The notes beneath the pieces were generated by a model. That model did not search any database. It saw only the letters and a program-made list of their open reading frames with translations, and was not told the DNA's origin. Positions 1 through 13,250 of a stretch of DNA of 64,000 nt are shown here, piece after piece. This DNA is from Opisthorchis felineus (Eukaryota > Platyhelminthes > Trematoda > Opisthorchiida > Opisthorchiidae): assembly GCA_004794785.1 (NCBI GenBank), contig SJOL01008757.1, positions 746,070-810,069 of the forward strand, written 5' to 3'. A program made the translations under genes and the position numbers. Numbering within the stretch: position 1 is the stretch's first letter; each line of letters starts with the position of its first letter.

Positions 1-980
1 TTTGTGTACAACTTGTGTCGTATACCCACTGTCCCATTGAAGTGCTGTAGATGGGTGACTCAAATGAACATCAGATAAAGCCTCCTTTTATAGCAGTATT
101 CAAATGAATGTGTTGCACAAAGATCATCTCATATTTGACTTGGAAGAAAATCATTTAATTGATATCCCTGACACAGGAGATCCAGCAGATTCTCCACTTG
201 AGTCTTCTGTTAACATCAAGTTCGCTTGTAAATGATCATAAAAACCTAACCGAAATGTCATGAAACGGCAAGGTCTTGCAGCAACTTCCAAAAGGCTACC
301 TTCCGTAAAAGCATCATATTTAAGTGTGAGCCCGTTTAAAATATCTGAGTACAAGTATAGTGATGTAATATCTGTATAGGCGCGATATTGAACTAGTTCC
401 GGAAAATAAGTAACCGGAACGTCAGTCAAAATTCATACATGTGGAACAGCAAGGCAACTGCTGAGTTCGTTAAAAAATCTATCGCACCAAGTAACAGCCA
501 CTGCATACGAATTTTCTCGTTTACGTTCCAAAAAGGCACTTGTAATGTGTCGGGATATTGGAAAATCAAGTGTATACATTGGTTGATGATAGGGTACCTG
601 TTGATCTGTTCGCCGTCAGTTAATTCGCCTTAATTTAACTGCCAAACTCAGCTGAACAACAATCAATGAATAAAACACTGTGTTTGAACAATTCTATCTC
701 CAGCCTGCGCAAAACACTGCAACAACCAAATATTTCGACGACGTTGAGATAACTCCACTAAACATGGAACAGAAATGGAGCGATTTTGTATCCAAATTTC
801 ATCCCTCCCGTTTGTTTTCGGCAAAAAATACAAGATTGGTACTGAGTTTCCCAGTGTGCACATTTGTAGTTAGTCCCGTCATCTGTGCTATCAGAATCCA
901 TTGCTTTCTCTGTCGGACAAACTAGACGGAGCACCGCTAAACAACCAAACAGACATAATCTAATGTAACAACGATAGTTG
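1..980. other. No gene recognised
   Basis: Only short frames without signal peptides, splice context or family motifs. Confidence 0.6.
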
Positions 981-1095
981 TGATTACTAGTAATGGTTTC
1001 TTCTGCAACTGCTAGCAGGGAGATCGCTGGTTCAAATCACCATAGAGTGTGGAGAGATGCGCACTGTTGATGATTCCCAAGAAGGATGAAGCAAA
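981..1095 (+). repeat. tRNA-derived SINE remnant with hammerhead-like core
   Basis: A Pol III B-box-like GGTTCAAATCA at 1029-1039 is followed by a decayed hammerhead core at 1063-1092 (GTTGATGATTCCC...GGATGAAGC; the active form is CTGATGA...GGACGAAAC). The same B box plus core order recurs at 24.7, 57.3 and 60.9 kb. Confidence 0.55.
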
Positions 1096-1639
1096 TTTAC
1101 AGAGCTTCTCGAACTTTTATCGTAGACTGACTTTACTTACGAGATGAACACGTGATCGAAAGCGTTCTTAGTCTCCACATACCATCAATCAAATCGATAG
1201 TTATTGAGATTAGCTGACGGTTTATTCTACCCTTCAGTTTTTTAACTTCAGTTGGCACCACAACCATTAAGTGCTTTTTGTATTAGATAAACTCCAGTCT
1301 ACAATACAAAATGTACTGATAAGACGTTCACAGTAGTAATAAAATCACGTAAATCCGAGTGGGCAACGAAGATGTTTTTTGAGCTGTTTAATCTTGAGGA
1401 ATAAATAAGCTCTTTTGGAACAAGAAAGTATTGACTTTCCGTCCTACTTCCATCTCAAATTATCTGCTGGATGGGGTGTCTCAAATGATGAGAAGGTTTC
1501 TTTGATGACGAACAAGATGCTGAAGACGACGAATAAACTCATCTGCATATCAACTGAGTTTTCACGGGAGACTCAACTAAATCTCTCGTTTTTGATACGT
1601 TAGGAAGTAGTCTGATTTTGGTACGATTACTGCTGAAGT

Positions 1640-2110
1640 TCCCGATACGGAATTTCAAGTCGCGCGCAGGTTTGGGGAAATCAAAATGACGAATAGGGTT
1701 CGAAAGTCCATGGTACTATTTACACAAAAGTAAGCAAAATTATGCGACACACCTAAATTGCCCATCTTCGTGGCGTCAACGATGCGTAAGTCTGACTGAC
1801 GGGCACAGGGAAGTGACAATGTCTGCAAGCCAGTGAACAACGAGCGGAATGTTGGCTCAGCAGTGTGGCTTGCGGTCGTGCGGACATCACGACAGAACAA
1901 GTCGGAGCAGGCCGGTAGGTTGGGGCACGAACACACATGGGTAAGTAAATCAGTGACACACACGCGCTGGTATACCAGAGTAGCAGAAGTGGCCTTTGCG
2001 GTAGGGTGAATGGTGGGCAAGGAGGAGCGGAACATGTAGAGATCAAAAGTACACGAGCGTAGTGGGCAAATGAGTGGGGGATCGTCATGATGACAGATTA
2101 GGTTCAATAA
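1640..2110. other. GC-richer block, probable unclassified repeat
   Basis: This block is clearly richer in G and C than its neighbours, which is why overlapping minus-strand frames of 150 and 111 codons stay open. The translations are low in recognisable motifs. An old transposon piece is more likely than a gene. Confidence 0.3.
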
Positions 2111-5100
2111 TTACCTGTTTCAAAATCTGCAAAACCAAAAGCCACTCTACCATTAATTAGAATCTGATGGAGAGACGTCTACAAAGAACCAAACAAAAGT
2201 GATCTGTTCTGCTAGCGGCCCTCCTTATGGAGTAAATAACTGGGTGCGGTCCCATTGTGGGAGCTGTTCTTCTTGAAGGTGGTCCTTCCAATAAAGGGGA
2301 ACCATAACAGAAACACAGGGACAGCATTAAAGTATTCAACATCTAGCCAGGTCAATATATCATTTACTCAGATAGCAGCACTGAATAAACCGTCACATTC
2401 AACTTGATCAAGTGTCTTACAACAAAGCAGGCCAGACAGGTAAGTGGAATCAAAATCTCATTTAATTGGGTTTTGTTGGCCTGGATGGCTATTGAGAGAA
2501 GCATTTATTGACTACTTATTTTGGTGTTTGAACTATACCTTGCTCTCGTTTATTGAACTGTCTGGGTTCTACATATTGAAAGTGTTCCAGGAACTTTTCC
2601 CTCATTGCCTTTAAAGTGCTGATTGGTTTCTGACGGGTATTGTGGTGAAGTAAACAGATGGATAGCATGCGAGTACAGCAAGCCTCACTGGATTCTACCG
2701 GATTAACCAGAATCATGTGTCCAGAGAGATAACGGTCGCACTGTCCTTAGTTATTGGACTACCTGTTTGGTAAAGTTCACGGGAATCCGTGACACTGTAA
2801 GCACCCAAATCATATTCGTCAGTACCCAGCAATGGTGGTTTGTGTATATTTTGGCAAACAGTGCCGACTAGTAAAATCAACCAACAGGCTTCCCCTGTCG
2901 ATAAGTGAACCTGTCACAATGCACCAGATCCAGTATTATGTTAGAAAAACCGGTTCCTTATAACTGTGATTTCCTATTAATTTCAAGAATCACAAAGTCT
3001 GGCTCAGTAGGCAGTTTTGTCTATTATTCAATGACTGATCGAACCGGTTTTTAGATTCTCTACCAAGCAACTGTTTATTTCTACCTCTTTTTAATATACA
3101 CAGGCTTCTTATGAGAATCTATCGAGTTTATACAAACTTAACGGTTAAGACAGTTTCCAACAGCTGGGTGAAAATTTTGAGGGGTTAACCTTCTTACATT
3201 CGGGCACCCAGTGGGTACTTGACTGGCAGCCTAACACTCAAGTTTTTTTTCGTAGTGTGCACACGCCTCACAACATCATTTTAATCTACAGGGCGTATAA
3301 TTACTATCGTCATCTCTATCTGCGACCACGGGATATGACTAAACAGATATGTGCCTTTGAGCATACGAGTTATTCACTAATGCAGGTTTAAATGAACTAA
3401 AATAGGTGACGTCTCCTGAGTAATAGATTGTTCTGTGTGTATCAGGTCCTCCAGGATTTGCAAGCTGCACCCATAGTGACTGAAGATAAATGTATCAAAG
3501 CAGGGACGGCAGCTTTTCTCTGAGTAACCTAAAATTAAGTGCCGGCTAGGTGGACCGAATTCAGCAAGTGTTCACTAGCTGATGCAAAGGGATTTCTCTG
3601 ATTATTCTGACTAATTTTGTCTGTGATTTGAATTCGTCCAATTCCCCAATCTTCAGGATGGCGAGGTTCATTGTTTATCTGGCTCTTCCCAATACGATCA
3701 ACCAGCTGATACCTGTTAGGGTATTCTAGTATTTTATTTTCTTCAAGAGGGTTATCTTCCTCAAACCAACAAATTTGGGCGAACGTAAAACAAGCTCTTT
3801 GGAACGGCAGGTTTTATTGATCCTGTTGGTGATATGGATGGACTCCTGTGCGTTTTACACAAATGCACCATCTTCTGGATCAAAACACTGCAAGTGCGCC
3901 GATGTAGGTATATTAATTGCTCGTGATACTGCTGTAGATTATTGTGCTTATGACCGCGCCAGCCAGTGTAAGGGAACGGCGGACCGATCTAGCCAAACTA
4001 TGCTTTAATATTCTAAGCCACCAATTATATATTCATCCTACCGAATGCAACTTGTGCACAAGAGCACGCTGCACTTGGCGATGATGTCCGGGATGCTTTT
4101 TTTGAAAGCGATACAATAATTCTGATCTGGTATGCCTGGCTGCATATTTTTACCAAAAAAACGACTTTTCCCGGGCAGTGACCGCGGTCTACGTGAGAAA
4201 ATGACTTGCTTTTTTCTGGCCATGTACAGACGGCACACAAATTTAACTCGCTATCTTCGGTAAGAATACATGCTTATGTTAGGCGAAATCTCATTAAAAT
4301 ATTTTTTGGGTCATTACCCAAGGCTATATTTTTGTTTGATGGGACGGGGACCAATTTATCGCAACCTTGCCCCTCGAAAATGCAGCGTGATGATTTTTGG
4401 GACGCAAGCGCGAATATTCTGGTCATCATTAAGCTTATGCCAGATGACGAGTAGCGTCTACAATATGCCCATGTTTCCAGTGGTATTGCAAGCGACACGT
4501 CACCTGACATCCAAAATTTAGAATCTGAATTTCAATATTTACAAAAATTATGCCAAGTTTCGAGTTGGTGGCCAAAAGCTCAAACTTATTGTTGTTGCGT
4601 GCTAGGGGGTGTGAAATACCACAGTAGTTATTTCACCTAACTGATCGATTACCAAGACTGAGCTGCAGTAGAGGTGAATTGTGTTAATGAATCCTGTGAG
4701 CGATATTTCAGCGTTAATCCGTTTATACAGCAGGCCACAGGTTTTTGTAAGCTCCCCCAGTTTTATTTGTTTTGTCGTTACTCATAGATGGCCGTAGGTG
4801 TACAGTCTGCTTGCAATCTTTCAGGAATTCTCGCCATTCCCCAACGCATTTTCAAAACAAATCTGGCAAGAGCTCTTTTGGAAAAGTTACCAACTGCTCC
4901 CCAACTATGACTCTCAGTGTTTCGCAAATCATTTAGGATCTCAGCAGCCAGAATTTTCGGACTATCGTCCGATTAGGCTCAGAGTCCGGCTGGTTGAATG
5001 CGCCCGTCGTCGGTCCTGTTTGACAGCAGAATCCCGTACCTCCTCAGCTGAACTAGCAAATGGTGCCCTGATAGTTCTCCACGGCTAAATAGTTCATATT

Positions 5101-6884
5101 TCCCCTGTTATTAGTCTAGGTCGTCACCTTATACTCAAATAGATTATTCCTTGAGTGGAAGGCATTCAGTTGTTCTGTTCTAGTTATTTCGTTTGATATG
5201 TTGTTACAGAGGGAGAGAAAATTGGACAGATGCGTGCAGCTGTCGTATGGTTATTTTCCTTGTTAAAAAGCTGTTAAATAGAAAACAAAGACTAAGGCAG
5301 GTGGAGTTGCCAATCAGCGTTTAAGCCGATGACTCATTGGCTCTGGAACAGACAAAAGAGACAAGGATATACTTTTTCACGTCAAACTTCTATCTCTTCA
5401 GTGTGTAACAGAGAAAACCAGACATATCCGGGCCTATCTTCGCTCAACTAGATGTATAAATGGGATAGGACGGAATAACCCTGACGCCAACGCACAAGGT
5501 GGGTTTTTTCCGGGAGGTAGTTGAAATCAGATAAAATGCAGACAAACATCAGTTGTTCTTGTCTAGGTTGGTTCATTATCATTATTGTTAAAGAGGTTAA
5601 CATGACGGCTCCTTGCTCAGGAGTAATCGACACAATAGAAAATCTAGTTTGCCTATATGACAGAAGTAAGTAATTAGCAGTGACCATGTTTGAATTTAGT
5701 AACTAAACTGATACTGAAGTTGCAGTTCTGTGGAACGGGGAAACACTGAAAGGCATACCTAAAAGAGATTATATAGTTTTTTTCGGGAAATTTTGTACGT
5801 TTTGAAACTAACTAACTTCCCAGTTTTTGTCGCTGTCCCACACCAGTTTGTGATTTTTTCAGTTTGATATACACTAGTTATCCTCCAAACTTTGTTTTAC
5901 TTAACTGATCGGCCAAGACGTAGTAGGAAACATTAAACAGTTAAGAAATCACAAATGTTTTGTAGCTCATACCCCTGGGTGCTTCATAAGATACCTACAT
6001 ACAGAGCTAACATCTATCTGGGGATCGCAACTACAATATTAAGTCCCTGTAGTCTAAGATGCATGCATACAAGTCAAACGGTTTGCAGCATTCAAATGTT
6101 ATCCGTTGCAGGCTCTTAGAATGAACTTGAACCGCACGATTCTAAGGCATAAACCACGGTTTTTGTGCCAGTTTAAGCCATCAACGCTTTTTAATACAAC
6201 AGGAAAATTTAGGCGTTTGAAGAACACGCTTCGCTTGACATGAGGATGCATTAATTCTGGTGCCTTGTTCAGTGCCTATGGCGGTAGTTCATATATATTG
6301 TTGGCTGATGGCCTTCTCCTTTCAGTTACTTGTGGACCATATCCTTTTTCCGTATTTCTTATGCAGTGCATTGGCAATAATTTGCCTTTCAAGAAATCAA
6401 TAAACACCATTATTTGTTCAAACATGATCTATCTAACATCAAAAACGTAGATGATAAAGCAGTTGCCGCCTCTTTTGTGCCGAATGCAACATTACTACAA
6501 ATCCGCTCACGGTTCCGCTATGTTTGGGTTTTAGGTGGTAGGTTTAGACCGATTCATTAGTGGAGAAACAAGTCTAATACAGGTTGCTGTGACCATTCAT
6601 TTTCAAACTGTGCTCATTCGAAAGCTGGTACACGAATTCACGCTATTTTGACGTTGGCTTATCGTGTCTAAAGTGCATCATGATTAATTGAGCTTGTTTT
6701 CATCAGTACATTCAGAACGCATGTGCGTATTTCCACCACTCGTTCAGTTTGACCAACAACGAACACCCACATTTCCTGCTAGCTCAAACATTATTCTTTT
6801 TTATTATTGCCGTTAATTAAATTACTTGTATTGGGAGTTCTGATATTGAGGAATAATCGTTGTTGAAGCTAATAGCACTGCGTG
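2111..6884. other. No gene recognised
   Basis: Short frames only. A plus-strand frame at 3775-4008 has a hydrophobic stretch but starts at TTG, with nothing else in support. Confidence 0.55.
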
Positions 6885-6985
6885 ACAACTGCAGTCATAC
6901 TGGGAATACGGCTTTGTGTTTTTGAAGTTGGATGTGGCTAAACAGTACCAGTTGATAGCTACCGATCACCAATACTTTCAATGAT
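6885..6985 (+). mobile_element. Possible Gypsy-type RT scrap
   Basis: The plus strand reads GFVFLKLDVAKQYQLIATDH before a stop, resembling the K-LD--xxY-Q-I motif of LTR-retrotransposon RT. The following bases do not continue the match, so this rests on one short motif. Confidence 0.25.
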
Positions 6986-8224
6986 GCACAATTTGCTGTT
7001 CTATCATGAGAACGCCCATCGGTTACGCCTGAATTTGGCCTGCCAGACTATGCGAAAAGAAGGCGGAAGGCCAGGAACACGATTGCACTGTCAGTCCAAA
7101 CATACAGAGCTAGTGCGCAGATATACAGGACGACTGAATGGCCAAATATGGTCACTTGATCGTTCCTGTACAGCCAGTGGTGACGTTCCCGCCTAGACAG
7201 TTGTCACACCGCTCCACGGGTGGAACGTTGCACAGTGATGTTTGATGAGCTCCGGCTTCGAATTGTGTGGTGAGCGATAGTCATCTTTGCGACGTGCTCT
7301 TCTCCACACATGTACTTTTCGGTCTGGAAGCAACCTGATGCTTACTCTTATCTCCCAGGTATTCATCAATCCCTATGAGAGGTGGTACAGCAGAAAAAAT
7401 GCTTGTTGCCTCCCCCATAGATTGGCTGTCTCCGGAAGGATCACACTACGTCTTTTTAGTGAACCGCAAACAGAAGATATTGCTTTTGTTTCAGACTTTT
7501 AAGCACCTTTTTCATATCATAAATTAGTTTACCTTCTTTATCCTTTCTTAGAAAACTCCTTGAAAGCACCAGTAAAGAGGATTTACTCCAAATGTGACTG
7601 TCCAAAAATGCTTCAAATGCTTTGAAGAACAAATGCAGCAATCATGCAAAGAGAACACAAGGATCTGAAACGAATAGTATCATAAGTGCTCGAAAAAATG
7701 GCAAATAAATCGAGCCAAGCTAAATTGAAATGGCTGTCAGCCAGCCTAGACACCAATTCTATCAGAAGTTATTTATAGCTAATCGCCTTGGAGAATGTTT
7801 GTAAATGTAAAAGGGGATGAAAGTGCAGTCACCCCGTTTGCAATCACCTCCCAACACAATTAGCCAGTTGTTCAACGACCGTTTCCAAAAGTTCTTTTGA
7901 GGATTAGAACCAGCTGTTTCTGCATGAGCTTATAAGCGCACTAGAAGACCATCAAATGGCACAGTACAACAACAATTACTTGTGATAAAAGAAAACATTT
8001 CTCTTTAGTTCCTATTACGAACCACAAAGTGTAGCCGGAGTTTTAGTGCACAAAACCTACTCATACGTAGTTTAGACCCATCCCTCAAAATGCACCATGC
8101 AATGTGCCTTAAACGGAAACATGGGAGTGCAAGCATTCGCACAGCGTAACGGAGTTACTGGTGGCTTTCTCTCATGTGTGCTATTCTTCAGCTAAATGTA
8201 CTCCACAAGGGCCGCATGGAGTCT
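6986..8224. other. No gene recognised
   Basis: The 7000-7460 part is somewhat GC-richer and may be old transposon sequence. No motif could be assigned. Confidence 0.5.
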
Positions 8225-8325
8225 TATGTAGTACGATAATCGCATGAAACAAGAACGCAAACATAGTGGTAAATCGAGGACCACTCCAACCTAATGACCC
8301 TCAAGAAGGACGAAACCGGACACGA
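8225..8325 (+). repeat. SINE remnant with hammerhead-like core
   Basis: The core at 8290-8317 reads CTAATGACCCTCAAGAAGG followed by ACGAAACC. The GAAAC strand is intact, while CTGATGA has one change. The stem II strands CCC/GGA are partly kept. Confidence 0.5.
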
Positions 8326-9146
8326 TCTGCGGAGGAGTTTTCATCAATCTTGTGAATAACGTTTTCCTTGAGGATAAAAGGCGTAACGTGCTTATCATAA
8401 ACAGATGATTTTGTATTGCCTATATAATAGAGGTTCAATTTCTGAAGAAACTTTTACAATACCGTGCCAAGTAGACATAATGAGGGTCTGTAATTAGGTT
8501 CGCAAAGCCAGAAACTCGTTTTAAGGATTTTGAGGCAGCCATACAGAAATAAAGACAAGTACACGCTTTGGAATTGCGCAGTCTGATTTTGAAAATGAAT
8601 CAGGCGTTTTCTTCTTATCCAAGAGGAATAGTGGATACCTCGGAAATTTCCCAATACGAAGTAGCTAATAACCTGAGGCCGTCATTTGGGAGACACGTTC
8701 GACGAGGAAAGGTGATTCTCCACCAATCAACCTTGAGTTCGTCAGCCTTTCTCACTTAAGTAAGAGTAACCTCTAATATCTGATTAGCCTGCTTCATCCG
8801 AAGAGTGTTGCGAACGCAATGATGTCGAAATCTATCGACTGAAAGAAATCGCCATGTGTCAATTGACCAGTTTTCTTCGCTTCACACCAACAAAAAGTGA
8901 ATTACAGACACTCGTGGACATAAAAGATTCAGAGGTGGTCGCAAAGCAACAATACTCCTCACAAGCCCGCACCGCTTATGCATTTATTTCACTAGCACGT
9001 GTAATGATCGTGGGTGTCAAAAACAAAAATCCGTACGGTTCACACTGATTAGTGGATGCTGAACACAGAAAGAAATTGTGTTCTGTAAGCTCCATCATAA
9101 AGGTGCTAAACATACATTACTGGGTATGTAGATGCTTCGTAGTAAC

Positions 9147-9443
9147 TCAGCACTTTTTAGGTGGCCGATAGATGATGACTGAATACAGATTTAGCACGAT
9201 ATAACCCATTCCCAATAACATAATGATTCCAAGCATCCCAATGTACCCACGAATAAATTCATAAGCTGCATTGCAATTGCTTTGAAATCTGTAGAGCTCT
9301 CTGAGTTCGGTTGGACTAATTAGCTGGTTTGGATGCAAGCACGTTCTATACGCATGACGAATTCTATGGTGGATATCTGCCTTCTTATATTTTAATGAAC
9401 TTATAGTTGAAGTAATGATATCTTCTTGAATATTCTTTATTTC
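9147..9443 (-). CDS. Possible last exon of a membrane protein, divergent tetraspanin-like
   Basis: An open minus-strand frame of about 98 codons ends in TGA at 9147-9149 and has no convincing start, so it reads as a 3'-terminal exon or a fragment. Its start within the frame (stop codon just above 9443) is unknown. The N-terminal half is hydrophilic and charged. Then come an RTC site, an SNCNAAYEF site and a single strong membrane segment (YIGMLGIIMLLGMGYIVLNL). A short basic tail, YRPPKKC, closes it. Two Cys before a last membrane helix with a short tail fit the end of the large loop and TM4 of a tetraspanin, but the CCG signature would lie in an upstream exon that I could not find. AATAAA occurs on the minus strand at 8983-8988, 160 nt beyond the stop. 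The coding nature is moderately supported; the family is a guess. Confidence 0.4.
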   Translation of the reverse strand, partial: EIKNIQEDIITSTISSLKYKKADIHHRIRHAYRTCLHPNQLISPTELRELYRFQSNCNAAYEFIRGYIGMLGIIMLLGMGYIVLNLYSVIIYRPPKKC

Positions 9444-12400
9444 TTATAATGTGTATAGTAGGTAATTGAGTCTTTTCTGCAGCGTCGAATTCTTACTGTG
9501 AATGGTTATGCAGGATAAAGAGATTCCTCTCAAGAGGGTTGGATCCCGACTGGTCAGTTACGTCAGAATAATGAGTAGTGTTGAAACAATGAAAATATGA
9601 ATGGCTGAGATATCGACAATTGTGTAAATCAGGAAAGCTGAAAGTAAAAGGAAGGGATCGGATGAAAAAGGTTTGGCTTTGTTGTTCGTTGGAAATAAGA
9701 TGGCTTTCTAATGATACGTTTTGAGCGTCAAAAAAGATCTCATGGATCACTCGCTAATTGGATCAAAAATTTTGAAATAAGTAGCAAATTACGGCTGAAT
9801 TTGAAAACAGTTTTCTTCCTCTGACTGATGATGGTCGAAAGCCTAAGAGAAGCCATATCTGGCGAAAATTGACCCCCAAACCATAGTTGCTTGCTAAGGA
9901 TGACTAGACATGATAGGAGGGCTATTTAAAATGAGCCACCCTTCTGGTCTGCAGTGAGACCGGTCAAAAGTTTCTCATGTTCACTGCAACTGACACATTA
10001 GGGCGTTCGTTCAGAAAATTGTTCCAGAATGAACATGACCTGAAATGGCTCGCATAAATCGAGAATGACTGTAGCGATTTTAGAAGTAGCCGAATAAACA
10101 CGTGCTGTTTTGAGTTGGGACACATCCATCCCGGATAACTGTGGTGCGCCTCTTTGAGTCGTAATGTCGAATGCCCATTATCTAAAGAGTGAACCAAACA
10201 AACTTACAAACCAAAATCTAGAAGACCAGGATGAAAGTCAGAACAATAATTTGGGGTTAGAAAAGTGCAACGGTTTCCATTTCATAGGCTTATCACGGAA
10301 GTGCGTCTCAAACAAACAAACAGAACTTATTGGTTGTTGATCAGGTGGCTGCTGATTTGTTCGCCGAGCTTGGCGATTGACTTGCAAAGATGACTTGGTA
10401 AGATCACGCATATTTACAATGATCAAAGTGTCACCTGTTACATAAAGCGCAGTTTCAGTTACTAATAATTTGCGTCTCCAATAGTTATAATGAGAACAAC
10501 TTTATTTTCCGTGAAATCACGGAAGAGCGCTCCTATTCCTTTGCGGAACCAAACTGACAAAATGGCTATCAGTGTTCAGTGCATCCATAATGATAATGCA
10601 GTGACAGTAACAAATCACCCCATGTTGAAACATGTAACTCCGTTATGTACCTGTATTCCAGTCAGACGTAATGTATCGTGGTCATTAGTGTGAGCAATAT
10701 CAGTAGAACACCTTGTTTGAAATTTTTTTCTTTCTCATCAAATGTACGAACATAGTTTTAAATTTCGCATGCACAACAAAGGACTGAATTTCGAAAACAA
10801 TTGAGGGCGACCCCTGAATTTTCAGTACTTCACCAGGGTCATTTGAACAATAACAACAACTGGTAAGTACTTTCCCATAGCGTCATTACAATGGCTGCGG
10901 TCGTCCTGATCTGAATTATTGAAAAAATAAGGACGCTTCAATGAATAATTATTGTTTAGCTACTTGAGTACCGTGAGTAGTTTATAATTAATCCATAAAA
11001 TACTTGATTCCCGTGGATGCAGCGTAGAAACTGTCTAAAGTTATGTTGAATCCTCACCATTAATTATTTACATCTTAGCCCAATTTCTATCAGTGTTCAT
11101 GATTATAAATAACTGTTTTTTCATTTCTGATCGACGAAAATGCATTGGCGTGTTGCTGAGTACAGTGATTGCACCATAGAAATACTTAATTTCCCAACAG
11201 ACAGAAAGAAGCCGGAATAGCTAAATTCACCTCAACAAGGTTGCGTATAAAGTTGATAAGAAGTAAACATCAAAAGCGGTCGGGAAGACTGAGTTTATTT
11301 TGGAAAATTCGGTTGGGCTCTCCTGAATATGAGGTGGAATTGTACAAATGTATATTAAATATTGAAGACAACATCCTGCAGATCAACGACAGTGAACCCA
11401 CAAAATTGAGTTTGAGGTGAGCACCACAAAAAGAAATTTAGACACGTTTTGACAGACGTCCAACGTTGTAACGAAATCTCTGTTCTTACTGAGGATTTCG
11501 GCAACCACTACCGCACCTTGTAAAACACTCCTTCAGGTGAACGAGTGTTTTCAACGGATTGTTGATGGAATTCCTACGACCATATTTGTCGCCACCTCCA
11601 TGATCGATTAATAACAGCTGACAGCGCACTGGAAGCTCAAGTAAGAAACGTGACAAATGCGTCTCCAACTCTAATTATAATCCAACAGCGTCAGTGGTTT
11701 ATCCCATTAGTTCTCGCTAAATTTTTAAAAATTACATCATTGTAAAGAAAATGTTCAACCTGGGTAAATTTCAGCGTGTTTGTAATAATTCATTGTGATG
11801 TGTCCACCCAAGAGTAAGAGCTCCATCACATCTCAAAAAATCAATGGCTTTGGACCAACAAATCAGCGTCCGAAAGTAGCGCGGGGTCCTATGAGCGGCA
11901 AATACGTTCTAGAATACAGCTTCGAATATTTCTCATGAACCCGGTGAAAAACGCCCAAAAGGTTTCAGCTAATTGACAGATCTATTCCCTAAATCTTCTT
12001 CTACTGCCATCCATGAAAAGCAGCTAAAAATAAGACGCGTAAGCACTGGCTTAGAAACTCCTGGTGACCCAATAAATTATGTATGTAGTGTCTGGAGCAT
12101 TAGGCCACCCAAAGGGTCCATGTTGGTTTGTGTGCATATCGCGTTGCACAACAAAAAACTTAATTGATATATCTAAATACATTATGTGGCGAACGTTGCT
12201 ACGTGTTTTGGTCCCCCACATTCCTGAGCATTGGGCAATTAGCGCATCTCCAGTAATGATCAGACAAAGAAGATGATTATGAGATTGAGCAAGGCAGTCA
12301 AAATGATGTGCTCCATTTTTGTTCCTGTTTCTCTGTATTGGAATAGTGCTTTTTACAATTTATAATGCTGGTTAAGAAAATTCTCCAACTGTGTTGTGTT

Positions 12401-12939
12401 TGAGGTCTGAGGTCTTCCACCACCTTATGAAAATTCTAAGGATGATCTAGAGCTTAACCATAAGTCATAGAAATTAACGTAGACTCTTAAGAACCCAATC
12501 TCAGAAATTGGAGAAAAACTGGATTAATAAAATTGTGTAGTACTCATGTCTGGTGTTAAAAACTCCCTTCTCAAAAAACCTTGCTGCTCAATAAACAAAT
12601 TAAAGATTCTCAAAGACAACATCATTCAGGATAGACCCTGTTATGGCTTTCCGAAATGCGACCGGGTGAATGTGTATGTGTGTCAGTTTTTTTCAGCTGG
12701 AGACAAGAAACAGAATGGCATCAGCGTCCGATTAGTGGGAGAAGGTTTTCGGGAAGCTTTGAAATAAGTAAAAAATTGAAATTGCCTTTTCTGGCACACA
12801 TTTGCAAGTGACAGTTAGCTAGCACTCCAAATAATTGCTTTCAAAAATTTAAGACCTTATTCGCTGATTGGATCATTTTATGAACCACAACCAAGGAAGA
12901 GCCAATCATCTGACATATTCTCGGGGTATTGATTTCGTG
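9444..12939. other. No gene recognised
   Basis: I looked for upstream exons of the membrane-protein frame ending at 9147 and found none with membrane segments and splice signals. Confidence 0.5.
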
Positions 12940-13050
12940 TTTGTTTCCTTAGGTGCTCACCTTTGCTTTCCAGCACCAGTTATCGCGCTGTCAAGCTGGG
13001 CAGTGACTTTCGTCTCCCTGACCAGGGCAAATCCTAGCCATCAAATATAA
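12940..13050 (+). repeat. Dispersed repeat copy shared with 31.6 kb
   Basis: GGTGCTCACCT, a TGGGC-GTGAC-TTCG core and AATC downstream match 31608-31690 over about 90 nt, including the translated SWAVTF motif in the same frame. The element class is unknown; it may be an old coding transposon fragment. Confidence 0.4.
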
Positions 13051-13144
13051 GCCTTCATAGGATGACAAAATCTCCACAACTATTTGTGGATCTAGTGAGA
13101 TATTACAATTAACTTGTTCTATATATTATGAATTACAGGTATCT

Positions 13145-13250
13145 TTGAAAGCATTGTTATGGAAGGTCAATGCCTGGAATCGAACTTCAAACCCTTCATA
13201 AAACCAAAGCGCTCTGAACCTCTGACCTACTGACCAAACTGACCTATCGG
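13145..13250 (-). repeat. tRNA-like SINE remnant
   Basis: The minus strand has an A-box-like TGGTCAGTAGGTCAG and, about 45 nt on, an excellent B box AGTTCGATTCCAGGC. The arms between them do not pair as a working tRNA would, so it is a tRNA-derived repeat and not a tRNA gene. Confidence 0.55.

Noticed and set aside
1655..2107. 150-codon minus-strand frame
   Set aside because: Two minus-strand frames are open together, as high GC alone would give. No domain is visible.
13145..13250. Functional tRNA gene
   Set aside because: A- and B-box-like motifs are present, but the acceptor and anticodon stems do not pair.
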